A stretch of 64,000 nt of DNA from Eudorina sp. 2006-703-Eu-15 (taxonomy: Eukaryota; Chlorophyta; Chlorophyceae; Chlamydomonadales; Volvocaceae): NCBI GenBank assembly GCA_003117195.1, contig BDSI01000079.1:384093-448092 (forward strand), given 5' to 3'. Each line of letters opens with the position of its first letter. Position 1 is the first letter of the stretch. The position numbers were made by a program, and so were the translations under genes. Below are positions 11,596 through 21,892 of this stretch, piece by piece. Below the pieces are notes generated by a model that was not told where the DNA came from, searched no databases, and worked only from the letters and a program-made list of their open reading frames with translations.

Positions 11596-11843
11596 TGTCA
11601 GCAGCTATCACCCGTGTTTGAGATGCACGGCTTGGGGAATGGACCACGCGATTGATGTGGTACATTGCGGTGGTGGGGCAATGACGGTTTGCCATCGTCT
11701 GGTTCGGTTGGGGGAAAGGTGGCAATGCACGCTGTGCTGCTGTTCAGTGAAGGTACGCCTTGGTTGAATGCCGCCACCACTTGGATTGCTGACAGCTGCT
11801 TGGGCAGCAGCCTTCGATGTGGCCAGGGCTTGTTTCCACGGTG

Positions 11844-11848
11844 TGTTG
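11844..11848 (+). terminator. Candidate poly(A) signal TGTAA for the KDZ transposase
   Basis: TGTAA, the usual chlorophycean polyadenylation signal, lies about 250 nt past the stop codon and just before the minisatellite. Confidence 0.45.
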
Positions 11849-11865
11849 TAACATTTCTCGGCCAC

Positions 11866-12470
11866 AGATAGCAAACGGGCATCCCCAACCCATGGGTCGC
11901 GATCCAATGGCCATGTCTCATTACGATGCAGTCTGCTGCAGCACTGGTGCCGTCTCCCTTACAGATAGCGAACGGGCATCCCCAACCCATGGGTCGCGAT
12001 GCGGATGCACCCACGGCCATGCCTCAGTACGATGCAGTCTGCTGCAGCACTGGTGCCGTCTCCCTTACAGATAGCGAACGGGCATCCCCAACCCATGGGT
12101 CGCGATGCGGATGCACCCACGGCCATGCCTCAGTACGATGCAGTCTGCTGCAGCACTGGTGCCGTCTCCCTTACAGATAGCGAACGGGCATCCCCAACCC
12201 ATGGGTCGCGATGCGGATGCACCCACGGCCATGCCTCAGTACGATGCAGTCTGCTGCAGCACTGGTGCCGTCTCCCTTACAGATAGCGAACGGGCATCCC
12301 CAACCCATGGGTCGCGATGCGGATGCACCCACGGCCATGCCTCAGTACGATGCAGTCTGCTGCAGCACTGGTGCCGTCTCCCTTACAGATAGCGAACGGG
12401 CATCCCCAACCCATGGGTCGCGATGCGGATGCACCCACGGCCATGCCTCAGTACGATGCAGTCTGCAGCA
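11866..12470. repeat. 106-bp minisatellite, about 5.7 units
   Basis: Units start near 11866 (95 bp, internally shortened), 11961, 12067, 12173, 12279 and 12385 (partial, to about 12470). The four complete units look identical. The period is not a multiple of three, so the open frames across the array shift phase each unit and are not a protein repeat. It separates the 3' ends of the two convergent genes. Confidence 0.95.
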
Positions 12471-13211
12471 GTTGTTACGGCATCAATAGTGCATGGTACC
12501 AAGCAGCCAACGAGGCGGCCATTGGGTCTCAGTGCCAGCTGTCCTACCAGGCGTAATAGCGTTTAGGTTCCCGAGACCTCTGATAGAAGCCTACACGTCT
12601 TCACACTTGAGCAGGGAAGCTGGCAATCATGGGGAGGACCTTGCAGAATGCACAGCGGCCCATACTGGTAACCCGCACCCTGAACTGATACCGTGAGCTC
12701 TAATGGACTTCATGTCGCTTACAAGGTAATATTTGACTGATGTCAGTGTTGAGTGCGAACGGTCGGTCGGTCGTGTGCCACGGCCTTGGCCATGGCAGAC
12801 CGGACATGCCGACATGTCCGGACACGGACCTACACCAAGCAGCCTGCGTGCTAAAAAAATGATACAGGCCTTTCATTACAACATAAAGGTCACAACTACA
12901 AGTTTTGGCTTCAAATGGACGACCTCAACTTTTCGACCCCCACTTCCAACCACACTCAACCTCGGCCCAAACGCCATGCGAAACCCGATACCTGGGAAGT
13001 CGACCCTCTCCAATCGCCCTGAAAATTTGACACAACGACCTTCATGCCATTATAATACCAGTTGTATATTTTCTGCCACGGGCTCAGCGTTCTGCCGCCG
13101 CCTATGCGTCCATTTTGAGTCGGTGAGTAGGAACCCGTATTACCAACCCTGTCACCAGCCAACCCTGTCGCCGCAGTCGGTTTCACTCGACCCTGCCGCC
13201 GCAACTTTCGT
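12471..13211. other. Intergenic, 3' side of the PHD gene
   Basis: No convincing gene. A TTACA at 12876-12880 (TGTAA on the minus strand) lies about 330 nt beyond the PHD-gene stop codon and is its candidate poly(A) signal. Inverted CGGACATG/CATGTCCG motifs occur at 12800-12826. Confidence 0.5.
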
Positions 13212-16200
13212 TCATTTTAATGATTCCAGGATTGCTGCAAGCCTCCCGCCCTTATTCGCCCTCCCTCGTCCTTGATCAGGTGCGGCACGTTTTCCACCAT
13301 CCCCCAAACTTCCCCTACCACCGCTGCCGCCACCGCTGCTTCCCCCTCGGGTATTGGAGCCCGAAACCGCCTGCACGGACGGCGGCAACTGGGCCGTCTG
13401 GGCTCCCGACGCCCCATTACCGCCGTTGCGTATGCTAAGCAAGCACAGCAACTGTGCCTGCTCACTCTCCAAAGCTCCATCAACTCTTCCCAAAGCCCCA
13501 CCATCATCACCCCCGCCGCTGTTCCCGCCGCCGCAGCTAGGGTTGCCTCCACTTGGGCCGCCGCTGTTTCCACTGCCGACGGTTGGGCCGCTGCCATTCA
13601 GGCCGCCGCCACTTTGGCCGTGGCCCCGGCCACTAGGTTCGCCACCGCTTTGGCCGCCGCTGTTCCCGCCGCCGCCGCTAGGGTTGCCTCCACTTTGGCC
13701 GCCGCTGTTTCCACTGCCGGCGGTTGGGCCGCCGCCACTTTGGCCGTGGCCCCGGCCACTAGGTTCGCCACCGCTTTGGCCGCCGCTGTTTCCGCCGCCG
13801 CCGCTAGGGTTGCCTCCACTTTGGCCGCCGCTGTTTCCACTGCCGGCGGTTGGGCCGCTGCCATTCGGGCCGCCGCCACTTTGGCCGTGGACCCTGCCCC
13901 TTGGTTCGCCACCACTTAGGTCGCCGCTGCTTCCGCTGCCGCCGGTTCTGACACCTCCGCTGGTAGTGGGGCCCATTAGGGCGTGAGCGGGCAGCGGCAA
14001 CCGTGTCGCCTCACCACCAAACGCTCCATCATCCCCGCCGCTGCCGCTGGGCCTCACTACAGGGCGCGTGTGAGGCTGCAGCTGCACCGGCTCGCCCCCC
14101 GACACTGTATCAGGGCCGCTTCTCCCACCGCTGCCGTTGGCGCTGGGGCCCAATGCGGCACCAGCCACATTTGCAACGGGCTCGCAGCATGGGCAATACC
14201 AGTCCCCAGAAGGAATGGTGTTTAGTGGTGGTGTCAGGCAAGTCACGTGGTAGCATGCATCACATCCATCGCAGAATAGCATGTCACCCCGGCTGCCCTC
14301 CTCTGTCTCCCCGCACATCACACAGGGTGCATCAGCGTCCAGGTCATCGGCGCCGCCACTCTGGCTGCTGCAAGCACTTCGGGTCCCATCCTCTCCTGCG
14401 CTTGAATGTGACGCGCCATCATCATCAGCGCTGACAGCACTGGCTGAGAGACCAGACCTAGGCCCGCGTCCAGGCCGACCACGCTTGCCTGCGGGGAATG
14501 AGCTGATAAAAACCTGTTTTATCCTAGTCACAACAGCACCCAGCCCCAACTTACGCGCCTCCAGTAGCCCAGCCTCAACCAGCTTCTTGCGCGTCGCGAC
14601 TATTGTCTTGAAGCCAGCCATGCCCGCTACCACGCCAATGGCTTCCTCCTCGCCGTAAACCTCGCGAAGCTGTTCGAACTGGTTAAAGGCCTCGGTAATC
14701 TGCGTTACGAGATACATCGTCAGTATTCCACCGCTCTCACCACGCCCCACGTGCTAAAAGACAGTTCATGCATACATTTTGCGGTTTGGCCCACCTGCCG
14801 CGGTGTCGGCTGGCCCCATGCGAACCCCGCGGCCTTGAGTGCTGCACCCAGCTCCTTCCGGCTCAGCCTCATACCCATCTCCACCAGTGCAGCCCTCAGT
14901 TCGGACATGCCTTCTTTCTTTCTCCGCATGTTGAAACGCTCAAAGGCACACTGTAGTTGACGCTGGTCGACAACCGATGTACCTGTACAAGCGTACCATG
15001 GGTCACTTACGCATTAATACCCCAACGTGCCACCACCACACCTTACCTGCTCCGCGGCCGACCTGGCCGGTTCCGCCGCCTATAACGACCGCATCCTCCT
15101 CAACGTCCTCTGCGTCACTGAGATCCCCATCTGGCACATCCGCTGCCATGCTGCGCGCCTGTGCCCGCTTGGCCGCCTGCTTCCGTTCCTGTGCACACAT
15201 TCAAAACCAGGATTGGCTGCGTACGTTGAAAGAACACAGCGCTACATGCATATTCACCTCGTAACTACTCCGCATTAACTCCTCCCTCGTGGCACGCAGC
15301 CTGCAAGGCAAAGTGAAAGTGTGGAGGTACCAAACAGGGCACCACAGCACGGGAAAGCAATACGTACTCTGCCACCTTCACGGCGTACCGCTCGTCATGC
15401 CGTTCTGCCCACGCAACCAGCTGCAAGCACAGTTCCTTCCGTAGGTCCACAGTCTGTGCATTCACCAAGGGAATGCGAGGGAAACCCAGGGCAACGCGTG
15501 TGCCCATACAACTGCCACCGCAGGGGCAGGGGCCACCAGACTCTGAGGGCACCCAGCTTGCAATCTGTCCGGCCGATACGTCCTTGGTGACCCCCTCGTT
15601 GCACATGTGCGGTAGGTACCGCGCCCCAGTGCCGAACGCGCCCTGTAGGGCGGGCTCCAAGACCATCTGCGGTAAAAAGCACATCAGCAAGGATGACTTG
15701 TGCAATGCTAATTCCAGCACCGTGCCGTCAAGGGTGCCGTCTGCAACTTGCCTGCCAGGCCAAGCGCCCTAGATTCCTTACGAAGTAGGATTCCGCCTCG
15801 GGACGCTGTATGTCGCCCGCTTGCTGTTTCGGGGCTACGACCCGGACCTGTGGTGCAGGTGCCTGCAGCTGCCTGACAGTGTACGCGTTCTTGACGAAAT
15901 GCTCGACGTGTGCCATAAGCCGACGATCGCTCATCCATCCCCATTCGTGGCACTCGATGTCGGAGGACGTGGGGGACGCAACGACCAGCACAGCAGCCGT
16001 GAGTTGCCTGAAGTAGAGCGTGGAGCCATGGGGTTTCGGTATGCAAGGCGACACGGCGGTAACCGGGAACTTCCTCACAGCAAACCATCGAAACACTCAC
16101 TTAATACGTAAGCCCTTGAACGCATCCTGAGTTAACTTGGTGAAAACCTGCTCCAATGCTTCGCGGACTTTGCGCAGGGCTGCCGCCACCCTTGTGCTTG

Positions 16201-16287
16201 CCGTTTTCTACATAAACTCAATGGACACTTGTCCGTATAGGCGAAATAATTACATGCAAGACAACCTCTCCGCACCTTCCTAGCCAT
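13212..16287 (-). CDS. 852-aa AT-hook/PHD-finger protein carried by the KDZ element, eight exons
   Basis: Minus-strand exons are 16276-16287, 16101-16207, 15782-16007, 15368-15666, 15258-15300, 15047-15188, 14795-14982 and 13212-14753. All introns are GT-AG and every phase closes, giving 853 codons without an internal stop. The tiny first exon encodes Met-Ala-Arg-Lys. The N-terminal half contains a Cys-rich patch (GGPCPCGGSC, near 155-165) and an acidic stretch but no family I recognise. An AT-hook-like KRGRPGRG lies at about 429-436. A C4HC3 PHD finger spans about 483-529 (CVMC, FCDGC, CYHVTC, WYCPCCE). Gly/Ser-rich 18-30-residue repeats follow to about 760. PHD fingers read histone tails and AT-hooks bind DNA, so a chromatin or targeting role for transposition is inferred. 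The exon 8 acceptor could instead be at the CAG before ITEAFNQ, also in frame. Confidence 0.78.
13550..13915 (-). repeat. Coding repeat array in the PHD gene (Gly-rich tail)
   Basis: GC-rich units encoding GGNSGGQSGG, EPSGRGHGQ and GPTAGSG-type blocks recur about every 110-120 bp within the last exon. They keep the frame open and give spurious open frames in other phases. Confidence 0.8.
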
Positions 16288-16507
16288 AGCATCGGGCAAC
16301 GGCGTTTGTAAGAATGTCGCCTAACCTCAAGGCGTGTATTGGTTGCTGCGATGAGGCTTTAGCATTGCCGAAGGTCAGGGACTAAATCATATGTATCATG
16401 ATTTTAGGACTTTTGGAAGTGAACATGGAAAATTCTCACCATTGCAGATATTGTCATATGTTAAAGTTTTGCTGGGCTTTTGAGGCTATTGCGGCGCCTT
16501 CGAGCTG

Positions 16508-16777
16508 TGGGTTTACATGCCGTACATGCAGGTGAAGTGCTGGGTCGTCGGGAAGGCTGTCGGGATTGCGGGAAAACGACGGCGCTAGGTGGCGCGAGTC
16601 ATTCCTGGGTCTCCCCGACCTCTTCGGGCGCGTCGGGTGAGGGCGCTTCAGCCACTGCGAAATGCTCCCCAGGGAAAATCGTTTGGGGAGATTTCCAGGC
16701 TCCCCAAAGGGAGGCACCTCTGGTACATTTGCACCTCCCCAACCGGAGAGTCTCCATAGCTTGGGGAGCGAGCCATA
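16508..16777. repeat. Right terminal inverted repeat of the KDZ element
   Basis: Reverse complement of 7403-7672 with about a dozen differences. It carries the same facing CTCCCC/GGGGAG blocks. Confidence 0.92.
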
Positions 16778-16780
16778 CCT

Positions 16781-16788
16781 CGTTACAG
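16781..16788. repeat. Right target-site duplication of the KDZ element
   Basis: CGTTACAG, one mismatch from the left copy. It is followed directly by GAGTGTATAAAA, the same sequence that follows the empty site at 19050. Confidence 0.85.
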
Positions 16789-16870
16789 GAGTGTATAAAA
16801 CCAGTATACTGATTGGACTTCAGCAAATGAATTATTTGCTTTTGTCCTGCTGCTGCTGCTGCTGCTGCTG
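16789..16870. repeat. Right-hand remainder of AT-rich copy A, with hairpin and CTG run
   Basis: Matches 19051-19130. It contains a strong hairpin (GGAC..GCAAAT / ATTTGC..GTCC, 16815-16846) and a (CTG)n run of about eight units. Confidence 0.85.
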
Positions 16871-17798
16871 CGCAACCCCACCATTGCACAGAGTCCCGTG
16901 GTCGTTACTTAGGGCGGTAAGCCATCACTACGAAAATTTTACGTAGTGGTGGTGCCGCCCTAAGGCAGCACCACTCACTACCTGTAAGCGGGATATGGAG
17001 GTGAGACAGACAAGAGGAAAAAAGGGTTCGAGAGTCACGTTACAAGTTATAAGGTCTGGGGATTATTTTCCCTTGGTGATGGTGTAGATCAGATTCCAGG
17101 GGAAATTTTCCGTGGCGACGTTGCAGCCTGGTAGTTGGCGGTTGGTAAGTGCCTTTTGTAGGACCTTGATAAGTCGTACACGATCAAAAATCTTCGATGT
17201 TGTTCATTGTATCTGAAGGATTCAAAGGAACGAGATGCAGAGGAATCAAGAAAAGTAATAAAAAGCAGTACTTTATACGGATGCATGAGTCACTGTGCCT
17301 GGGTTATAGGTCACACAGTGTAACTCGTAAGTTATACAAAATATACATATGAAAGCGATAATAATGAAGGCAATCATACGTATAAAGGTATGGATGAAAG
17401 ATCCCAACGACTATAAGTGGTGCAAACCTATAGTCGGGGTGGTAACCGTAAGTATGAAATTAAAAATGCATGGAACGACTGTCAAATTTGCTTTGAGAAT
17501 TGGTGTATAATTCTCAAGGCCTGATTCGTTCCAGCGGAATGTAATCGGAAGGTGGGCGATGATAGCGACTGATATCATCGATCTGACAGCGGTCTCTTAA
17601 GTAAAGCATATGATTCCTCAAAAGAATCGCTTTACTTAGAGCCTATACTTTATAACCCAGTATGGCGTGCAAAACAGCTCTCATGCAATGTTAACCCTTT
17701 CGGCAGGAGCTACGCCTTGCCTACACCTAGACCAGGGAAGACCGGGTCCGGCAAAATCGGGCATCTGCTGCTGTTGAAGATGAGGCGGAAGCGAGCTG
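16871..17798. other. Single-copy region with overlapping inverted repeats, no gene called
   Basis: No open frame worth calling. At 16908-16964 CTTAGGGCGG pairs with CCGCCCTAAG around CACTACG..CGTAGTG. The right arm can instead pair with GGCAGCACCACTCACTA just downstream, so two hairpins compete. A second hairpin (about 17605-17637, AAGTAAAGC..GCTTTACTT) lies further on. This could be structured RNA or a transposon end; nothing identifies it. Confidence 0.5.
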
Positions 17799-19130
17799 CG
17801 GAAAGTGATTCCTAACCAATTTGTAATAAACCAGAAATTGATTATCAGAAAGTTCTTTGAAGTTAAATTTATATAATTTAAGAGAGAGGAAAGAAAAAAT
17901 CTCTGCACCGTAAGGAATTTAAGTTCGCAGTATAAATTAATAAAACCGTAAAGTTAAATAACTTATAATTTAGAAAGCAGAAAACAGTAATGGGCAATAA
18001 GCAAAGCAACAAGTCACAACAAGCAAACAAGCGACAGCAAGCAGGGCATGCCATGACGCGTTTCGGCCTTGCCAGGGCCTCATCAGATGGCTTGAGCGCT
18101 GCGCAAGTGTGCAAGTGCAATGCAATTTGCCCACTGGAAATTATTTACTAGCCGTAGATAATTTGCTCACCGAGTTTCTGGTTGATTGTAGGTGGCGAAC
18201 GGGAGTGGCGGGAGGTGGTGTAGGCGGGCGGGATGTGATCGATGAAGAAGATCGATAGTGACTGCATATCCAGTTGTAAAGAATTTGTTGTTAGTGAGGA
18301 TTCCGCAAATGATGGTAATGCGAGGGAAATGTTTATTGCTTACCGTGTTGTGAAGGCGGGGTGACGGTGTGAGCGAGCAGGATGGAGAGGGTTTGGTTTC
18401 CGCTGGTTTTATCTCTGCAAATCACGAGAGAAGATTCATTAGTGGAGTGTACCTATACGTGATGACTGGTATCAGCGAAATCGATATTCATACCTTTAGG
18501 GTTGACAGGGCTGGCTGCTGGGGCAGCACACGGTTCTCAGGCGCAAAGATTTCGATATAAGCGATATTGGTGAGTGTATTGTGTTACTAGTCTCAAGAAG
18601 GTGATTAAATAGTGTTGATGGAGAGGGCTTTCGTCTCGTTGGTGGTGTCTCCCTGGAGTAGCCCGTGGTGATGCGCGTGTGCCGGAATGGTTTGAGCGGG
18701 AACCAATCTGCCTGTTTGCAGGTTCGTGAGTTCGATAGTCCATTTTGTTATATTATGCGAATTTTTAGGAATTGTTTGGGATTTAGATGATGTTGTTTTG
18801 ATGACTGATAAGAGGGTACGATAGCTATTACGTTGTTGGGTGGAATATAAATTTTCGTAACACTAATATAGCGTAGAGGGTTAGGTGTTATATCTGGTAA
18901 TTTTGTAAGATAAGTAGGAAGCGAGAGAAATAATATTCGAATTGCTGGGTGGGTGGTGGGTATTTATGCTGTGCGTGCTGTGGGAAAGGTTTTCGTTTGA
19001 CTGGAACAATTTATTTTGTGAATAAATAATCGGGACCGCATTAGTTACAGGAGTGTATAAAACCAGTATACTGATTGGACTTCAGCAAATGAATTATTTG
19101 CTTTTGTCCTGCTGCTGCTGCTGCTGCTGC
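17799..19130. repeat. AT-rich segment, copy B (empty KDZ target)
   Basis: The first 1252 bp match 6146-7397, and 19051-19130 matches 16789-16870. It therefore shows the target without the KDZ element, with AGTTACAG present once at 19043-19050. A longer CTG/CCG run follows, and a LINE insertion begins near 19161. Confidence 0.93.
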
Positions 19131-19944
19131 TGCCGCTGCTGCTGCTGCTGCTGCCGCCGTTGGTGGCACGGTTTTTTTTTCTGAGAGGGACGTTACAAGG
19201 ACAAAGGGACGGAAGCAGACCAAGCAGCAAGCCAGGAAGAAGGCCAGACGGCAAGCGAAGACCACCACACCGCAACCGAGCCCCAGAGGCACCAACGAGA
19301 AGGAAAGGGAACCAAGCAACGCCAACCTCACAGACAGGACGGGGACAGGGACAGGGCGGCAGAGGGAGAGAAAAGCTCCCAAAGCGGCAAAACGGCACAA
19401 CAAGGCCGCACCTCCTACTCCAGGCCACCAGGCGAGACGGAAGGCCAAAGACGACCCACCCACCAACAAACAACAAAAACAAAAAAAGAAAAGAAAAACG
19501 GCTACAAAACCAGAACACAGCAACGAGGCAAACACTACCCAAAGAAGCAGGGCAACACCCAACTGCAGCAGCCACAGAAGACACAAAGCAAACAACGGAA
19601 GCAACAACCTGCAGCAGCCCAAGGGAACACCGGAACTCCCAAACAGAAGGGGACACACCAGACCGCCCAACAGAAGGAACCCCACCCCCCACCCCCCAAA
19701 TACACACCCCCCAGGCTCGCACGAACCCAAAAGCACCGAGGTGCCGCCCAAGGCACAGGAGGCCAGGGCACGAGCACACCAAGGCACCAAGCACGTCACG
19801 GCCGAACCCGGGTGCCGCTCGGTAGGGTCACGAGCACGAGCACACCGCAGGGCCTCACAACAGGGCGCCGCTCCGCCAGCCACACCAACAGACGCCGGCC
19901 CGGCAGAGCACGAGCACGCCACGAGCAAGGGAAACGTCCAGGGC

Positions 19945-20358
19945 TTTTTTTATTTTTTTTTCTGAAGGAACCAGGACTCGGGACGGGGTGCCGTTCTTAA
20001 TGTTGTCTGGCGGTCCTCTGATGCTGCCACTACTCCACGAGCGGCTAGCAGGCCGGGCTTCTGGGCGTCTCCACAGGCCAGCTGGATGACTTAGGATGGG
20101 TGAGAGTTTTGTAAACCTCCAGACGGGACAGGGACTGGTGGGCACCCTCCTTCTCGTCACACCACTGACAACTTGCCAGTGGCTGGGGCCGATCCCAGGA
20201 CCTCCCGGGGGGAATTGCGAGGTTTCCCTGTTGCCAACCAAAGCGCCTCATTGTCACCTTCTGGGGGTGCTGGTAAGTTCGTATCGTCCCCGGTAGGACT
20301 TGAACCCGGGTCACCCGGGCCAAATGTTGTACCTTAACATTTGGTGTCGGAACTTACC
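19945..20358 (-). mobile_element. tRNA-like SINE, near full-length copy 1
   Basis: Reverse complement of 62541-62952. It has poly(T) at its left end, then GAAGGAACC, with the tRNA-like head at 20275-20358 on the right. The head contains a B-box (GGTTCAAGTCC) and terminal GTAAGTTC/GAACTTAC pairing. Confidence 0.85.
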
Positions 20359-20589
20359 TTTTGCCGCTTTGGGAGCTTTTCTCTCCCTCTGCCGCCCTGT
20401 CCCTGTCCCCGTCCTGTCTGTGAGGTTGGCGTTGCTTGGTTCCCTTTCCTTCTGGTTGGTGCCTCTGGGGCTCGGTTGCGGTGTGGTTAGTGTGGTGGTC
20501 TTTGCTTGCCGTCTGGCCTTCTTCCCGGCTTGCTGCTTGGTCTGCTTCCGTCCCTTTGTCCTTGTAACGTCCCTCTCAGAAAAAAAAAC
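20359..20589 (+). mobile_element. 5'-truncated LINE 3'-UTR copy
   Basis: Starts abruptly at the SINE head and ends in TGTAACGTCCCTCTCAG plus poly(A). A small TTAGTGTGGT duplication distinguishes it from other copies. Confidence 0.85.
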
Positions 20590-20817
20590 ACCGCTGGTAC
20601 CCTGCAGAGTGCAGCAAGCAGGCACACCCCTCCCTCGCCAACCCAACCCTGGAGGCCCTCACCCCTACAACACTGGCCCCCCTAGACCCCAGCACCCTCG
20701 AGGACCCCCCACAAAGCCGAACTGAAACCCCCTATCACTACTGCCCTACACAAACCGGAAACTGCTCACACAACAAACCCCCCTGAGCTGGGCTGGGCTG
20801 ATGCTGATGCTGTAGCT

Positions 20818-21892
20818 TTTTGGGCGGGGCCCCAGCGCGAAGCGCGTTCGGGGGGCCCCGCCCCCTAGGATTGCCCATGTCCGTGTGTCCGTGTGTCCGT
20901 GTGTCCGTGTGTCCGTGTGTCCGTGTGTCCGTGTGTCCGTGTGTCCGTGGTCCGTGTGTCCGTGGTCCGTCCGGTAACGGCAAAACGTTCATTATCCGCT
21001 AAACTAATTCGCTATGTTTGTCATATTAATTGTCCTCTATTGCAAGGTAACTTTGGTTTGGCTGAAAAAAATTCTTTGCGCACAAACGGTCAAAGTAAAG
21101 CTCCGCGGTCTCCATGGACCCGAGTCAACATTCACCCAACGCCTCTCGCGCTCATGTTTGTTGCAACAGGTGCCGCGTGATGAATACTTGAATTAGGAAT
21201 GGGCGGCGCGTGCTAAATTGAACTTCGATAGTGTTCTGATGTTTGAACATCAAGATACCACCAACACCAAGATTTGCCTTTCTGTCTTGCCAGATGAATA
21301 CAATTCAACAATATGTATTGAATCAAAGTTTCAAGATGCAAAGGGATAGCGTACCGAGTGCCAACGAGTTCTCCAGTTCCGATGGCCCAAAGTCCGGGTC
21401 TCACCGCGGCTTTTTCGCACCCTGTTTTTGCCTTACATTTGCTATGTAACTATTGATAGCAAACTTTAGAGGTTCACGTCTGCTGCGGGCGTGCAACTGA
21501 AGGGTTGCATGCCTGCAGACGGACCAAACAACTACAGTTTCACGGCAAAACAAGGATGCTTCAAGCTTGATTTGTGATCATCTGCTTGACAGACGGATGT
21601 GGTAGTGCAGAGGCGACTATCGTTACCATAGTGCCGATACGGTGACCGCCGGCGCCGCGGCGCGGCGGCGCGTACTGCAGGATGGTTTCGGGGCTGCCGA
21701 CGTGTTTGGGCTTGGTGAATCTATGCACGCCAATCCACCTTCAACATCAACGACACCCCCAATGGTAACCTTTCACTCTCTCACACTGTTGCGCGGTAAT
21801 AGAGTTTTAGTTCTAAAGCAAGCTGCCTGTACGGATTATAGGGGGCCCCGCCCTTTTCCGGCTTCGAGGAAGCCGACCCCTACTTGTTTTTT
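20818..21892. mobile_element. Unclassified insertion with GGGCGGGGCCCC inverted ends
   Basis: GGGCGGGGCCCC near 20824 is matched by GGGGCCCCGCCC near 21843. The left end folds as its own hairpin (second GGGGCCCCGCC at 20851). The interior is mostly single-copy and has lower GC. Flanking T-runs could be a target duplication. No transposase is present. It separates two LINE fragments of similar position, consistent with an insertion. Confidence 0.45.
20879..20957. repeat. (GTCCGTGT)n microsatellite
   Basis: Nine or so 8-bp units with slight variation at the right end. Confidence 0.95.

Larger units (their letters stand above)
7398..16780. mobile_element. 9.4-kb KDZ-type DNA transposon with long terminal inverted repeats and two genes
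   Basis: The element is bounded by inverted repeats of about 270 bp and an 8-bp target duplication. An unoccupied copy of the target lies at 17799-19130, so both ends are fixed by comparison. It encodes a KDZ transposase (+) and a PHD-finger protein (-) transcribed toward each other, with a minisatellite between their 3' ends. Zisupton/KDZ elements are known to make 8-bp target duplications, which fits. The PHD-finger partner as a stable component of such elements is inference from this single copy. Confidence 0.88.
19161..20817 (-). mobile_element. LINE 3'-UTR copy, interrupted by a SINE/LINE composite
   Basis: It starts with poly(T) and CTGAGAGGG (the LINE 3' end) and continues through the 3' UTR to 19945. 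It resumes at about 20592 and runs to 20817. The insert 19946-20591 is a minus-strand SINE joined to a plus-strand LINE 3' end. The long basic open frame on the plus strand here is antisense to the UTR. Confidence 0.85.

Noticed and set aside
11866..12470. CRISPR-like or coding tandem array
   Set aside because: Direct 106-bp units with no spacers; period not divisible by three; eukaryotic context.
12733..13275. 180-aa plus-strand frame overlapping the end of the PHD gene
   Set aside because: Antisense to the PHD gene 3' end; Pro/Ser/Thr-rich; no domain.
13272..13986. Ala-rich and Pro-rich plus-strand frames of over 200 aa
   Set aside because: Antisense shadows of the Gly-rich repeats in the last PHD-gene exon.
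19161..19945. Long basic open frames antisense to LINE 3' UTRs (Arg/Lys/Pro-rich, 200-400 aa), recurring across 19-64 kb
   Set aside because: They follow the UTR, start in poly(T) (Phe runs), are open in more than one frame and break wherever the UTR is truncated.
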